The translations under genes and the position numbers were made by a program. A stretch of 6,470 bases of DNA from Clostridia bacterium (GTDB lineage Bacteria; Bacillota; Clostridia; TANB77; UBA1234), in the NCBI GenBank assembly GCA_900753135.1, contig CAADXZ010000112.1:1-6470 (forward strand), given 5' to 3'. The notes under the pieces were generated by a model. That model had not been told where the DNA came from and searched no databases. It worked only from the letters and a program-made list of their open reading frames with translations. Each line of letters starts with the position of its first letter. The stretch's first letter is position 1. Positions 1-4,649 of this stretch are shown piece after piece.

Positions 1-2
1 AT

Positions 3-257
3 ATAGTATATGTTAAGGATTTAATAGTTGAAAGATACAAGAAAGTAAAAGATTTATCAAATGAAGAAAGAAACATTAAATTATTAAAACAAGCAATGGA
101 AGAATATATAAGAGGCAAAGTACCAACAATAAAAATAATATTGATACAAGATTTTATAAAAGCTCTAGACCAAATACTATTGAAGGCAAAAGAAAAACCA
201 AAAAGAGGAAGAAAAAAGGCAACAGAAGAGAAAAAATCAGAAGTAGAAACAGCATAA
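3..257 (+). CDS. 3' end of an unrecognised protein with a basic tail (5' truncated)
   Basis: The frame is open from the window edge (first full codon at 3) to TAA at 255-257, giving 84 residues of a longer protein. I do not recognise the family. The visible part begins as charged, probably helical sequence (VERYKKVKDLSNEERN), continues through a more hydrophobic stretch (VPTIKIILIQDFIKALDQIL), and ends in a lysine/arginine/glutamate-rich tail containing PKRGRKK. That tail resembles a disordered nucleic-acid-binding extension, which is inference only. There is no membrane segment in the visible part. A strong terminator follows 8 bases after the stop, so the gene closes its own transcription unit and is not co-transcribed with spoVT. 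The composition fits real coding DNA of this genome, and the frame ends neatly before the terminator. Confidence 0.7.
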   Translation: MVYVKDLIVERYKKVKDLSNEERNIKLLKQAMEEYIRGKVPTIKIILIQDFIKALDQILLKAKEKPKRGRKKATEEKKSEVETA

Positions 258-265
258 AATGTATA

Positions 266-292
266 AGGACGTCATTAACGGCGTCCTCTTTT
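266..292 (+). terminator. Rho-independent terminator of the upstream gene
   Basis: An 8-bp stem is seen: AGGACGTC at 266-273 pairs with GGCGTCCT at 280-287, with one G-T wobble. The loop is ATTAAC, and the stem is followed by CTTTT. It lies 8 bases after the stop codon at 257. The stem is GC-rich in an AT-rich background, which makes chance unlikely. Confidence 0.85.
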
Positions 293-331
293 ATGTAATA
301 GGAAAGTAACAGATTTACAACTTTCTTGTTA
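289..331 (+). repeat. Copy 1 of a terminator-adjacent hairpin repeat
   Basis: The 18 bases at 289-306 (TTTTATGTAATAGGAAAG) recur exactly at 3410-3427, in both cases running straight out of the T-tract of a terminator. In this copy the segment 296-307 can pair with 320-331 as an RNA stem of 12 bp, two of the pairs being G-U, with a 12-base loop. Two arm positions that are Watson-Crick pairs in the other copy are G-U pairs here, so the ability to pair is kept. The family identity is unknown. It could be a small dispersed palindromic repeat or part of the 3' end processing signal. Confidence 0.55.
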
Positions 332-369
332 GTGTAGTCCTAGCTACGTTGTTGAAAATTGTGCTTTTC

Positions 370-424
370 TGCATAATATTTGTCAAAAAAAACAATAATA
401 TGCTATGTAGAGAAATATTATGCA
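370..424. promoter_or_regulatory. Repeat cluster over the spoVT promoter, possible operator
   Basis: A perfect 12-bp inverted repeat has arms TGCATAATATTT at 370-381 and AAATATTATGCA at 413-424. Between the arms a third copy, AATAATATGC at 394-403, matches the right arm (AATATTATGC at 414-423) at 9 of 10 bases and lies exactly 20 bp before it. Plausible promoter elements overlap the left arm or the interior, so the left arm would not be fully transcribed. That favours a DNA-binding site over an RNA hairpin. SpoVT of Bacillus represses its own gene, so self-regulation is a reasonable guess but is not shown here. Confidence 0.45.
380..409 (+). promoter_or_regulatory. Candidate spoVT promoter (ambiguous)
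   Basis: The best sigma-A-like reading is TTGTCA at 380-385, an 18-base spacer, and TATGTA at 404-409 with an extended -10 TG at 401-402. An alternative sigma-F/G-like reading is TGCATA at 370-375, an 18-base spacer, and AATAATA at 394-400, which resembles the sigma-G consensus TGAATA/CATACTA. spoVT is a sigma-G gene in Bacillus. A third option is TTGAAA at 352-357 with TAATAT at 374-379. The sequence alone does not choose among them. Confidence 0.4.
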
Positions 425-433
425 AAAGGAGGG
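425..433 (+). promoter_or_regulatory. Ribosome binding site that fixes the TTG start of spoVT
   Basis: AAAGGAGGG at 425-433 is a near-perfect Shine-Dalgarno sequence, with 9 bases between it and TTG at 443. The protein starting at this TTG has the canonical AbrB/SpoVT beginning (MKATGVVRRIDDLGR), which confirms the non-ATG start. Confidence 0.9.
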
Positions 434-442
434 AATTTTTAA

Positions 443-1000
443 TTGAAAGCAACAGGCGTAGTGCGTAGAATAGACGACTTAGGTAGAATTGTAATTCCAA
501 AAGAAATAAGAAAGACATTAAGAATCAGAGAAGGTGATCCTTTAGAAATCTTCACTGATAAAGAGGGCGAAATAATATTAAAAAAGTATTCGCCAATTGG
601 TGAATTAACAGAGTTTGCATCACAATATGCAGAGACACTTGCAAAAACAACAGGACACATAGCATGCATTAGTGATAAAGATACAATAATAGCAGTATCG
701 GGAGCACCAAAGAAAGAATATTTAGAAAAGAGTGTAAGTTCTGAATTAGAGAAATTGATGGAAGACAAAGTTATTTGGTCGAGCAAAGGAAAAAATGAAA
801 AACAAATACCGGTATTATTGACCGATAATGAAAATGGAGAAAAATATACTTCACAAATGATATATCCTATAATTGCTGAAGGAGATACCATTGGAACAGT
901 TATGTTATTATCAACAGAACCAACAGCAAAGATGAATGATGTTGAATTAAAGGTAGTTCAGTCAGCAGCTGGTTTTTTAGGAAAACAAATGGAAGAGTAA
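443..1000 (+). CDS. spoVT: Stage V sporulation protein T, AbrB-type transcription regulator
   Basis: This 185-residue protein is a sporulation transcription factor acting in the forespore. In Bacillus it is made under sigma-G, tunes other sigma-G genes up or down, and represses itself. Residues 1-50 or so form the swapped-hairpin AbrB DNA-binding domain, with the signature MKATGVVRRIDDLGRIVIPK, then EIRKTLRIREGDPLEIF. Residues from about 55 to 180 match the GAF-like C-terminal domain expected of SpoVT, with the typical segments ending in GTVMLLS and AAGFLGKQMEE. The length is close to the Bacillus protein of about 178 residues, so it is complete and not a short AbrB paralogue. It starts with TTG behind a very strong ribosome binding site. 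It is flanked by terminator-like hairpins on both sides and is probably transcribed alone. Its position next to a SpoVB/YabM gene matches the classic spoVT-yabM order. Confidence 0.96.
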   Translation: MKATGVVRRIDDLGRIVIPKEIRKTLRIREGDPLEIFTDKEGEIILKKYSPIGELTEFASQYAETLAKTTGHIACISDKDTIIAVSGAPKKEYLEKSVSSELEKLMEDKVIWSSKGKNEKQIPVLLTDNENGEKYTSQMIYPIIAEGDTIGTVMLLSTEPTAKMNDVELKVVQSAAGFLGKQMEE

Positions 1001-1009
1001 AAGGTGTAT

Positions 1010-1057
1010 AATGCCTCATTGACATTCTATTAAAGAAATGTTAATGAGGCATTGTTT
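1010..1057 (+). terminator. Long hairpin after spoVT, probable terminator
   Basis: A 17-bp stem is formed by 1010-1026 (starting AATGCCTCATT) and 1037-1053 (ending AATGAGGCATT), with one G-T wobble and a 10-base loop. It begins 9 bases after the spoVT stop. The following T-tract (GTTTATA) is short, so it may terminate weakly or act as a 3' stabiliser. Confidence 0.7.
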
Positions 1058-1092
1058 ATAATTGAGTGCTTTGTGACTTCTTTATGTTTTGG

Positions 1093-1121
1093 TTGAAAAA
1101 ATGTAATAAAAACAATATAAT
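1093..1121 (+). promoter_or_regulatory. Sigma-A-like promoter of the flippase gene
   Basis: TTGAAA at 1093-1098 and a consensus TATAAT at 1116-1121 are separated by exactly 17 bases. The start of transcription would be near 1128, leaving a leader of about 40 bases before the ATG at 1167. Confidence 0.75.
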
Positions 1122-1166
1122 CGTATATAGAATTTAATATAATAAAGTTGAAACACAGGAGGAAAA

Positions 1167-2879
1167 ATGGAGAAAACAACAAACAAAAAGCAATCATTTA
1201 TGGCGGGAGTTCTTACCGTATTTTTTGCACAGATTATCATTAAAATTTTAGGTTTGATATATAGATTAGTTATAACAAATATACCATACTTTGGTGACTC
1301 AGGAAATGGACTATATTCTGCGGGTTATCAGATATACACATTGTTATTAGCGATTGCTTCAATAGGTGTACCTAGTGCAATTGCAAAGCTAGTATCAGAA
1401 AGAATAGCTATTGGAAAGCATAGAGAAGCACATGACATATTTAAAACAGCTCTTTTACTATTTGGAATTATAGGATTCGTAGGAAGTTCTATTTTATTTT
1501 TTGGAGCGAAATACATATCAGCAGAGTTGATTGGAAATCCCGATGTGGAAGGTATAATGGTAGCATTAGCACCAGCTGTATTTTTTGTTGCAATATCGGC
1601 AGTTATAAGAGGTTATTTTAACGGAATGTATAACATGAAAGTAGCTTCGAATTCTCAGATGTTAGAGCAGTTATTTAAAAGTATTTTAACAATAGGACTA
1701 GTTGTTGCAGTATATTTTTTGGCAGTAGTTAATCCAACAGACCTATCTAAAGCATTAAATTTATCTGTTGATACAGTTACTGTTGCTATGGCAACAGCGG
1801 CAAATGCAGCATCTACAATTGCCACAGTTATATGTTGTGGATATTTACTTTTGTATTATCAAAGAAGTAAAAAAGAAATATGGAAAAACATAAATGAATC
1901 TAATGAAGTGGAATACAAAAAAGAAAACAGAACAACAATAATGAAAAAGATATTAGCAGTTTCAATACCAATATCACTTGCATCAATAATATCTGCTATA
2001 AATAGAAATATAGATACTTTTACGGTAATAAATGGACTTAAGGTAGCATTAGCAAATGCATATCCAACAATTGAATTAATACAAAATGAAGCGACAAGAC
2101 TATACGGAATACTATCAGGTAGAGTAGATACTTTGATTGGATTACCAACGGCTTTAAATATAGCTTTTGCTACAGCACTTGTTCCAGCGGTTTCTGAAAC
2201 AATGGCAAAAGGAGATGTAAAAACAGCAAGAAGAAGAATAACTTTTTCAATAAGGACAACACTATTAATAGCACTACCTTGTGCGATTGGAATGTGTGTA
2301 CTAGCAGAACCTATACTTAATTTGTTATTTCCAAATGTGTATGCCAAAGAAGCTGGCTTGTTATTGCAAATAAGTTCGTTTACAATAATATTTACATTAA
2401 TGAACCAGACTGTAGCGGGTGCTTTACAAGGCTTAGGAAAAGTAATGGCTCCAGCTATTAGCTTAGCATGTGGTGCAGTGGTAAAATTAATTTTAAACCT
2501 AACATTGATAAGAAATCCACAGATAGGAATATATGGAGCAGCAATAAGTTCAGTAGCTGCCGCATTAACGGCTATGATAATAAATTTGATTGTTTTGAGA
2601 AAGAAAATAAGATTAGATACTGGCATTACATCTTTAATGGTTAAACCATTACTAGCGTCATTAATAATGGGAGCTTTTGCATTTTTGTCACATCATTATG
2701 TGTCTGTATATTTGACAAAAGGAAGAATGGCAACAATTATAGCAATTTTGATTGCTATAATATCATACATTTTTGCAGTACTTAGTTTGAAAATATTTGA
2801 TAGGGAAGATTACCATATGTTGCCTTTTGGAGACAAGATTTACAAGTTTTTACAGAAGATTAAAGTTGTAAAACCTTAA
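1167..2879 (+). CDS. spoVB: SpoVB/YabM-family polysaccharide flippase (MOP/MVF superfamily)
   Basis: This 570-residue protein is a polytopic membrane protein of the family that includes SpoVB, YabM and the lipid II flippase MurJ. SpoVB is needed for spore cortex peptidoglycan and is thought to move lipid-linked wall precursors across the membrane. Visible family marks are the N-terminal segment with GVLTVFFAQIIIKILGLIYR, followed by SGNGLYSAGYQIYTLLLAIA and GVPSAIAKLVSER. Further marks are RGYFNGMYNM at about 150, a central LIGLPTALNIAFATALVPAVSE, and NQTVAGALQGLGKVMAP in the second half. Repeated hydrophobic stretches across the whole length fit about 14 membrane helices, and the C-terminus is basic. 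The start is ATG with AGGAGG at 1157-1162. It sits where yabM lies in Bacillus, so a YabM-like paralogue is equally possible; the symbol is given by family. No convincing terminator follows. Confidence 0.85.
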   Translation: MEKTTNKKQSFMAGVLTVFFAQIIIKILGLIYRLVITNIPYFGDSGNGLYSAGYQIYTLLLAIASIGVPSAIAKLVSERIAIGKHREAHDIFKTALLLFGIIGFVGSSILFFGAKYISAELIGNPDVEGIMVALAPAVFFVAISAVIRGYFNGMYNMKVASNSQMLEQLFKSILTIGLVVAVYFLAVVNPTDLSKALNLSVDTVTVAMATAANAASTIATVICCGYLLLYYQRSKKEIWKNINESNEVEYKKENRTTIMKKILAVSIPISLASIISAINRNIDTFTVINGLKVALANAYPTIELIQNEATRLYGILSGRVDTLIGLPTALNIAFATALVPAVSETMAKGDVKTARRRITFSIRTTLLIALPCAIGMCVLAEPILNLLFPNVYAKEAGLLLQISSFTIIFTLMNQTVAGALQGLGKVMAPAISLACGAVVKLILNLTLIRNPQIGIYGAAISSVAAALTAMIINLIVLRKKIRLDTGITSLMVKPLLASLIMGAFAFLSHHYVSVYLTKGRMATIIAILIAIISYIFAVLSLKIFDREDYHMLPFGDKIYKFLQKIKVVKP

Positions 2880-2967
2880 TATAAAGGCAAAAAAGGTAGA
2901 CATAACTGTTCAAACTAGCGAAAAATCAACATTTTTTTGAAAAAAGTTTATAAAGTTAGCAGGATTA

Positions 2968-2997
2968 TTGAAAAAAATGGCGAAATATAAGTATAGT
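2968..2997 (+). promoter_or_regulatory. Candidate sigma-A promoter of the HU gene
   Basis: TTGAAA at 2968-2973 and TATAGT at 2992-2997 are separated by 18 bases. Transcription would begin near 3004, about 50 bases before the ATG, right at a palindrome. The 88 bases between the flippase stop and this promoter hold only A- and T-runs that I cannot assign. Confidence 0.5.
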
Positions 2998-3005
2998 GAT
3001 TGTAG

Positions 3006-3017
3006 TAGTATATACTA
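3006..3017. promoter_or_regulatory. 12-bp palindrome at the predicted hup transcription start
   Basis: TAGTATATACTA is a perfect palindrome lying within a few bases of the predicted start of hup transcription. A related inverted pair, TATAGT at 2992-2997 and ACTATA at 3014-3019, surrounds the start. It could be an operator, but palindromes of this kind are easily produced in AT-rich DNA. Confidence 0.25.
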
Positions 3018-3054
3018 TATCAAATAAAGAAAATCTAGAAGGGAGATAAAAAAC

Positions 3055-3333
3055 ATGAACAAACTTGATTTAGTTGCAAAAATTGCTGAAGATGCAGAAC
3101 TTTCAAAAAAATCAGCTGAAGCTGCATTAAACGCATTTATTAAAGCTGTAGAAGGTGCTTTAAAGAAAGGTGAAAAAGTTCAATTAGTTGGATTTGGTTC
3201 TTTCGAAGTTAGAAAGAGAGCTGCTAGAAAAGGCAGAAACCCACAAACTAAAGAAGAAATTAAAATACCTGCATCAAAAGCTCCAGTATTCAAAGCTGGT
3301 AAGCCTCTAAAGGATTTAGTAAACAAGAAATAA
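3055..3333 (+). CDS. hup: HU family DNA-binding protein
   Basis: This 92-residue protein is a nucleoid-associated protein that binds and bends DNA without strong sequence preference, acting as a homodimer. The full family pattern is present: an N-terminal helical part (MNKLDLVAKIAEDAELSKKS), then the dimer-core turn LVGFGSFEVRKR at about 44-55. After these come the arm with RNPQT at about 61-65 and IPASKAPVFKAGKPLKDLV at the end. The proline of the IPASK segment is the residue that wedges into DNA in HU proteins. The length is normal for HU. The start is ATG with GGGAG at 3041-3045, 9 bases upstream. Codon use leans more to GTT, GCT and GAA than in its neighbours, as expected for a highly expressed gene. 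It has its own promoter and a strong terminator. HU genes are common between the flippase/mazG and yabO genes in Clostridia. Confidence 0.97.
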   Translation: MNKLDLVAKIAEDAELSKKSAEAALNAFIKAVEGALKKGEKVQLVGFGSFEVRKRAARKGRNPQTKEEIKIPASKAPVFKAGKPLKDLVNKK

Positions 3334-3383
3334 TTTATTCTTTAGATAAATTAGGATGATTATTGTGCAAGCAATATATAATA

Positions 3384-3413
3384 AAAAGGGTTACCAAGAG
3401 TAACTCTTTTTTT
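3384..3413 (+). terminator. Rho-independent terminator of hup
   Basis: AAAAGGGTTAC at 3384-3394 pairs with GTAACTCTTTT at 3400-3410 in an 11-bp stem with one G-T wobble and a 5-base loop. A run of seven T's lies at 3407-3413. It follows the hup stop by about 50 bases. Confidence 0.88.
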
Positions 3414-3481
3414 ATGTAATAGGAAAGAAAATTAATACATAAAAGTTTGTTATATTACTCTTTCTTTCCTATTGTACAAAA
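3410..3481. repeat. Copy 2 of the terminator-adjacent repeat, a long inverted repeat
   Basis: The 21-base arms 3410-3430 and 3461-3481 pair at 20 positions, counting two G-U pairs. The inner 13 bases (AATAGGAAAGAAA at 3418-3430 with TTTCTTTCCTATT at 3461-3473) are perfectly complementary. Inside the 30-base loop, TAATA at 3433-3437 and TATTA at 3453-3457 could extend the stem. The first 18 bases are identical to 289-306. It starts within the T-tract of the hup terminator. It has no coding capacity and resembles a small palindromic repeat or MITE-like unit; the family is unknown. Confidence 0.65.
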
Positions 3482-3527
3482 TTACTTAACTTAGTTGGAA
3501 GTTTTTTTGTTTGGTGCATAGAATTTT

Positions 3528-3533
3528 TATAAT
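3528..3533 (+). promoter_or_regulatory. Possible -10 element for rqcP
   Basis: A perfect TATAAT lies at 3528-3533, about 30 bases before the rqcP ATG. At the right distance upstream there is only a T-rich stretch (TTTTGT at 3505-3510, 17-base spacing), so the -35 is poor. Since hup ends in a strong terminator, rqcP needs a promoter of its own, and this is the best candidate. Confidence 0.35.
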
Positions 3534-3564
3534 CCCTTGATATTCTGGAAAAGGAGAAAGTAGT

Positions 3565-3810
3565 ATGAGATTAGATAAATTTTTGAAAATTAGTAGAGTA
3601 ATAAAAAGAAGAACAGTTGCAAATGAAGCTTGTGATACAGGCAGAGTGTCAATAAACGGAAAACCTGCAAAGGCGAGCTATGATGTGAAAGTTAACGATA
3701 TAGTTGAGATCCGTTATGGAGAAAAAATTATAAAATTTAGAATTAATGCAATAGAAGAAAATGCTAGAAAAGCTAATGCTGGAAATATGGTTGAGTTTAT
3801 AGAAAACTAA
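3565..3810 (+). CDS. rqcP: RqcP, S4-domain ribosome-quality-control protein (YabO)
   Basis: This 81-residue protein is one S4 RNA-binding domain and little else. In Bacillus, RqcP (formerly YabO, related to Hsp15) binds stalled 50S subunits and holds the peptidyl-tRNA in place while RqcH adds the C-terminal alanine tail that marks incomplete chains for degradation. The sequence starts MRLDKFLKISRVIKRR, with the Arg2, Asp4 and Arg16 positions typical of the family, followed by ANEACDTGRVSINGKPAKASYDVKVNDIVEIRYG, the S4 fold core. The start is ATG with AAGGAG at 3551-3556, 8 bases upstream. It is close to the usual length of about 85. The last codons form one arm of a hairpin, and the stop TAA overlaps the stop of the opposite-strand peptidase. 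In Bacillus yabP and yabQ follow; here they do not. Confidence 0.93.
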   Translation: MRLDKFLKISRVIKRRTVANEACDTGRVSINGKPAKASYDVKVNDIVEIRYGEKIIKFRINAIEENARKANAGNMVEFIEN

Positions 3811-3836
3811 GAGACAATATAATCTCTTAGTTTTCT
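3801..3836. terminator. Bidirectional terminator overlapping two convergent stop codons
   Basis: AGAAAACTAAGAGA at 3801-3814 is perfectly complementary to TCTCTTAGTTTTCT at 3823-3836, a 14-bp stem with an 8-base loop. On either strand the second arm ends in a T-rich stretch (TTTTCTTCTT on plus, TTTTCT on minus). The left arm contains the rqcP stop TAA (3808-3810) and the peptidase stop TAG (complement of 3807-3809). The right arm encodes the last residues of the peptidase. Confidence 0.82.
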
Positions 3837-4511
3837 TCTTCTATAATTCCAATCAGGCATATATTTTGCAACAGTATTATAAAAATTTCTGCTATGATTA
3901 GGATGAATTAAATGCACAACTTCATGCAAAACAACATATTCAATAGCATCAATAGGGCAATGTATTAAATTAAAATTTAAAATGATTTCTTTCTTGCTTG
4001 GGATGCATGTACCCCAACGGCTTTTCATTTCTCTTATCTTAAAACTTAAAATTTCTTTTGATGTTGATTTCAAATATTTAATAAGCATATCAACAGTTAA
4101 AGCTTCTAATTCATCTTTTAGCAATGCGTTAAAGATTCTGTTTTTATATTCAATATTATCAATGTAATTTTTCTTAATATAAAATATTATCTTGTCATCT
4201 AAAATTTCTAAGGAATTGTGATTTGACGATGTGCAAATAATCTTTAATTTATTTCCTAAATAATAGATTGTAGAGAATGCGTCAAATTCATATTTATTGC
4301 ATAGTTGGATTTTAGACGATACTTTCTTTATAGACTTCAAAATCCATTCCTGTTTTAAAATAATAATCCTTTCGATTTCACTAATTGTTACTCGCTTAGG
4401 TGAAGACACATTAATATTTCCGTTTTCTTTAATAGAAATATTAATGTTTTTCTTAGCATTTCTAGTTAAGTTATATTCAAATTTTTGTCCTCCTAAAATT
4501 ATATAATTCAT
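3807..4511 (-). CDS. YgjP-like metallopeptidase (DUF45/SprT-like zinc protease)
   Basis: This 234-residue protein is a putative zinc metallopeptidase of the YgjP/DUF45 group. The physiological substrate of the family is not established. The C-terminal half carries the hallmarks: MKSRWGTC at about 162-169, then HEVVHLIHPNH at 196-206. His196, Glu197 and His200 form the HExxH site, and His206 is the likely third zinc ligand. The end, YMPDWNYRRRKLRDY, is also typical. The N-terminal 100 residues form a family-typical variable region with no signal peptide or membrane segment, so the protein is probably cytosolic. I chose ATG at 4511 because GGAGAAG lies just before it. The longer TTG start at 4526 would place that ribosome binding site inside the coding sequence. 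It converges on rqcP with a 4-base overlap and diverges from the GH18 gene, so it stands alone as a transcription unit and interrupts the expected yabO-yabP order. Confidence 0.9.
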   Translation of the reverse strand: MNYIILGGQKFEYNLTRNAKKNINISIKENGNINVSSPKRVTISEIERIIILKQEWILKSIKKVSSKIQLCNKYEFDAFSTIYYLGNKLKIICTSSNHNSLEILDDKIIFYIKKNYIDNIEYKNRIFNALLKDELEALTVDMLIKYLKSTSKEILSFKIREMKSRWGTCIPSKKEIILNFNLIHCPIDAIEYVVLHEVVHLIHPNHSRNFYNTVAKYMPDWNYRRRKLRDYIVS

Positions 4512-4513
4512 AA

Positions 4514-4520
4514 CTTCTCC
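4514..4520 (-). promoter_or_regulatory. Ribosome binding site deciding the peptidase start
   Basis: On the minus strand GGAGAAG is followed by TT and then ATG at 4511. The GGAG core is 5 bases from the ATG. This supports the shorter protein over the in-frame TTG five codons upstream. Confidence 0.8.
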
Positions 4521-4542
4521 AATCAAAACTAAAATTTTCTAC

Positions 4543-4551
4543 ATTATATCA
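4543..4551 (-). promoter_or_regulatory. Extended -10 promoter of the peptidase gene
   Basis: On the minus strand TGATATAAT is a perfect extended -10 (TGn followed by TATAAT), about 32 bases before the ATG. The best -35 is weak (TTGGCT at 19-base spacing), which is acceptable for an extended -10 promoter. Confidence 0.55.
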
Positions 4552-4583
4552 TATTAATTTCCAAAATAGCCAAATTATTTACA

Positions 4584-4612
4584 TTGAACCTATTCATAAA
4601 GAAAACTACAAT
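4584..4612 (+). promoter_or_regulatory. Sigma-A-like promoter of the GH18-SLH gene
   Basis: TTGAAC at 4584-4589 and TACAAT at 4607-4612 are 17 bases apart. It lies back to back with the peptidase promoter in the 138-base divergent intergenic region. The leader would be about 30 bases. Confidence 0.6.
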
Positions 4613-4649
4613 TATATTATAAAGAATATGTGAAAAGGGCGTGGATAGT

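Noticed and set aside
315..518. A small minus-strand frame across the spoVT promoter and start
   Set aside because: It covers regulatory repeats and the spoVT start, and its protein is a leucine-rich low-complexity string without a family pattern.
439..891. A 150-codon minus-strand frame opposite spoVT
   Set aside because: It is antisense to a confidently identified gene and its translation looks like unstructured low-complexity sequence.
1859..2626. A 255-codon open frame on the minus strand inside the flippase gene
   Set aside because: It lies wholly antisense to a well-supported membrane protein, resembles no family I know, and such frames are common opposite AT-rich genes. It has no convincing ribosome binding site.
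2921..2938. AAAAAT/ATTTTT hairpin with a T-run as a terminator for the flippase gene
   Set aside because: The stem is only six A-T pairs, which is too weak to distinguish from background in such AT-rich DNA.
4512..4526. An upstream TTG start giving the peptidase five extra residues
   Set aside because: The GGAGAAG ribosome binding site would fall inside the extension, while ATG at 4511 is ideally placed after it.
4641..4649. An upstream GTG start for the GH18 protein
   Set aside because: The AAAAGGG site ends one base before it, too close for initiation. Starting at ATG 4650 gives a normal signal peptide beginning MKKR.
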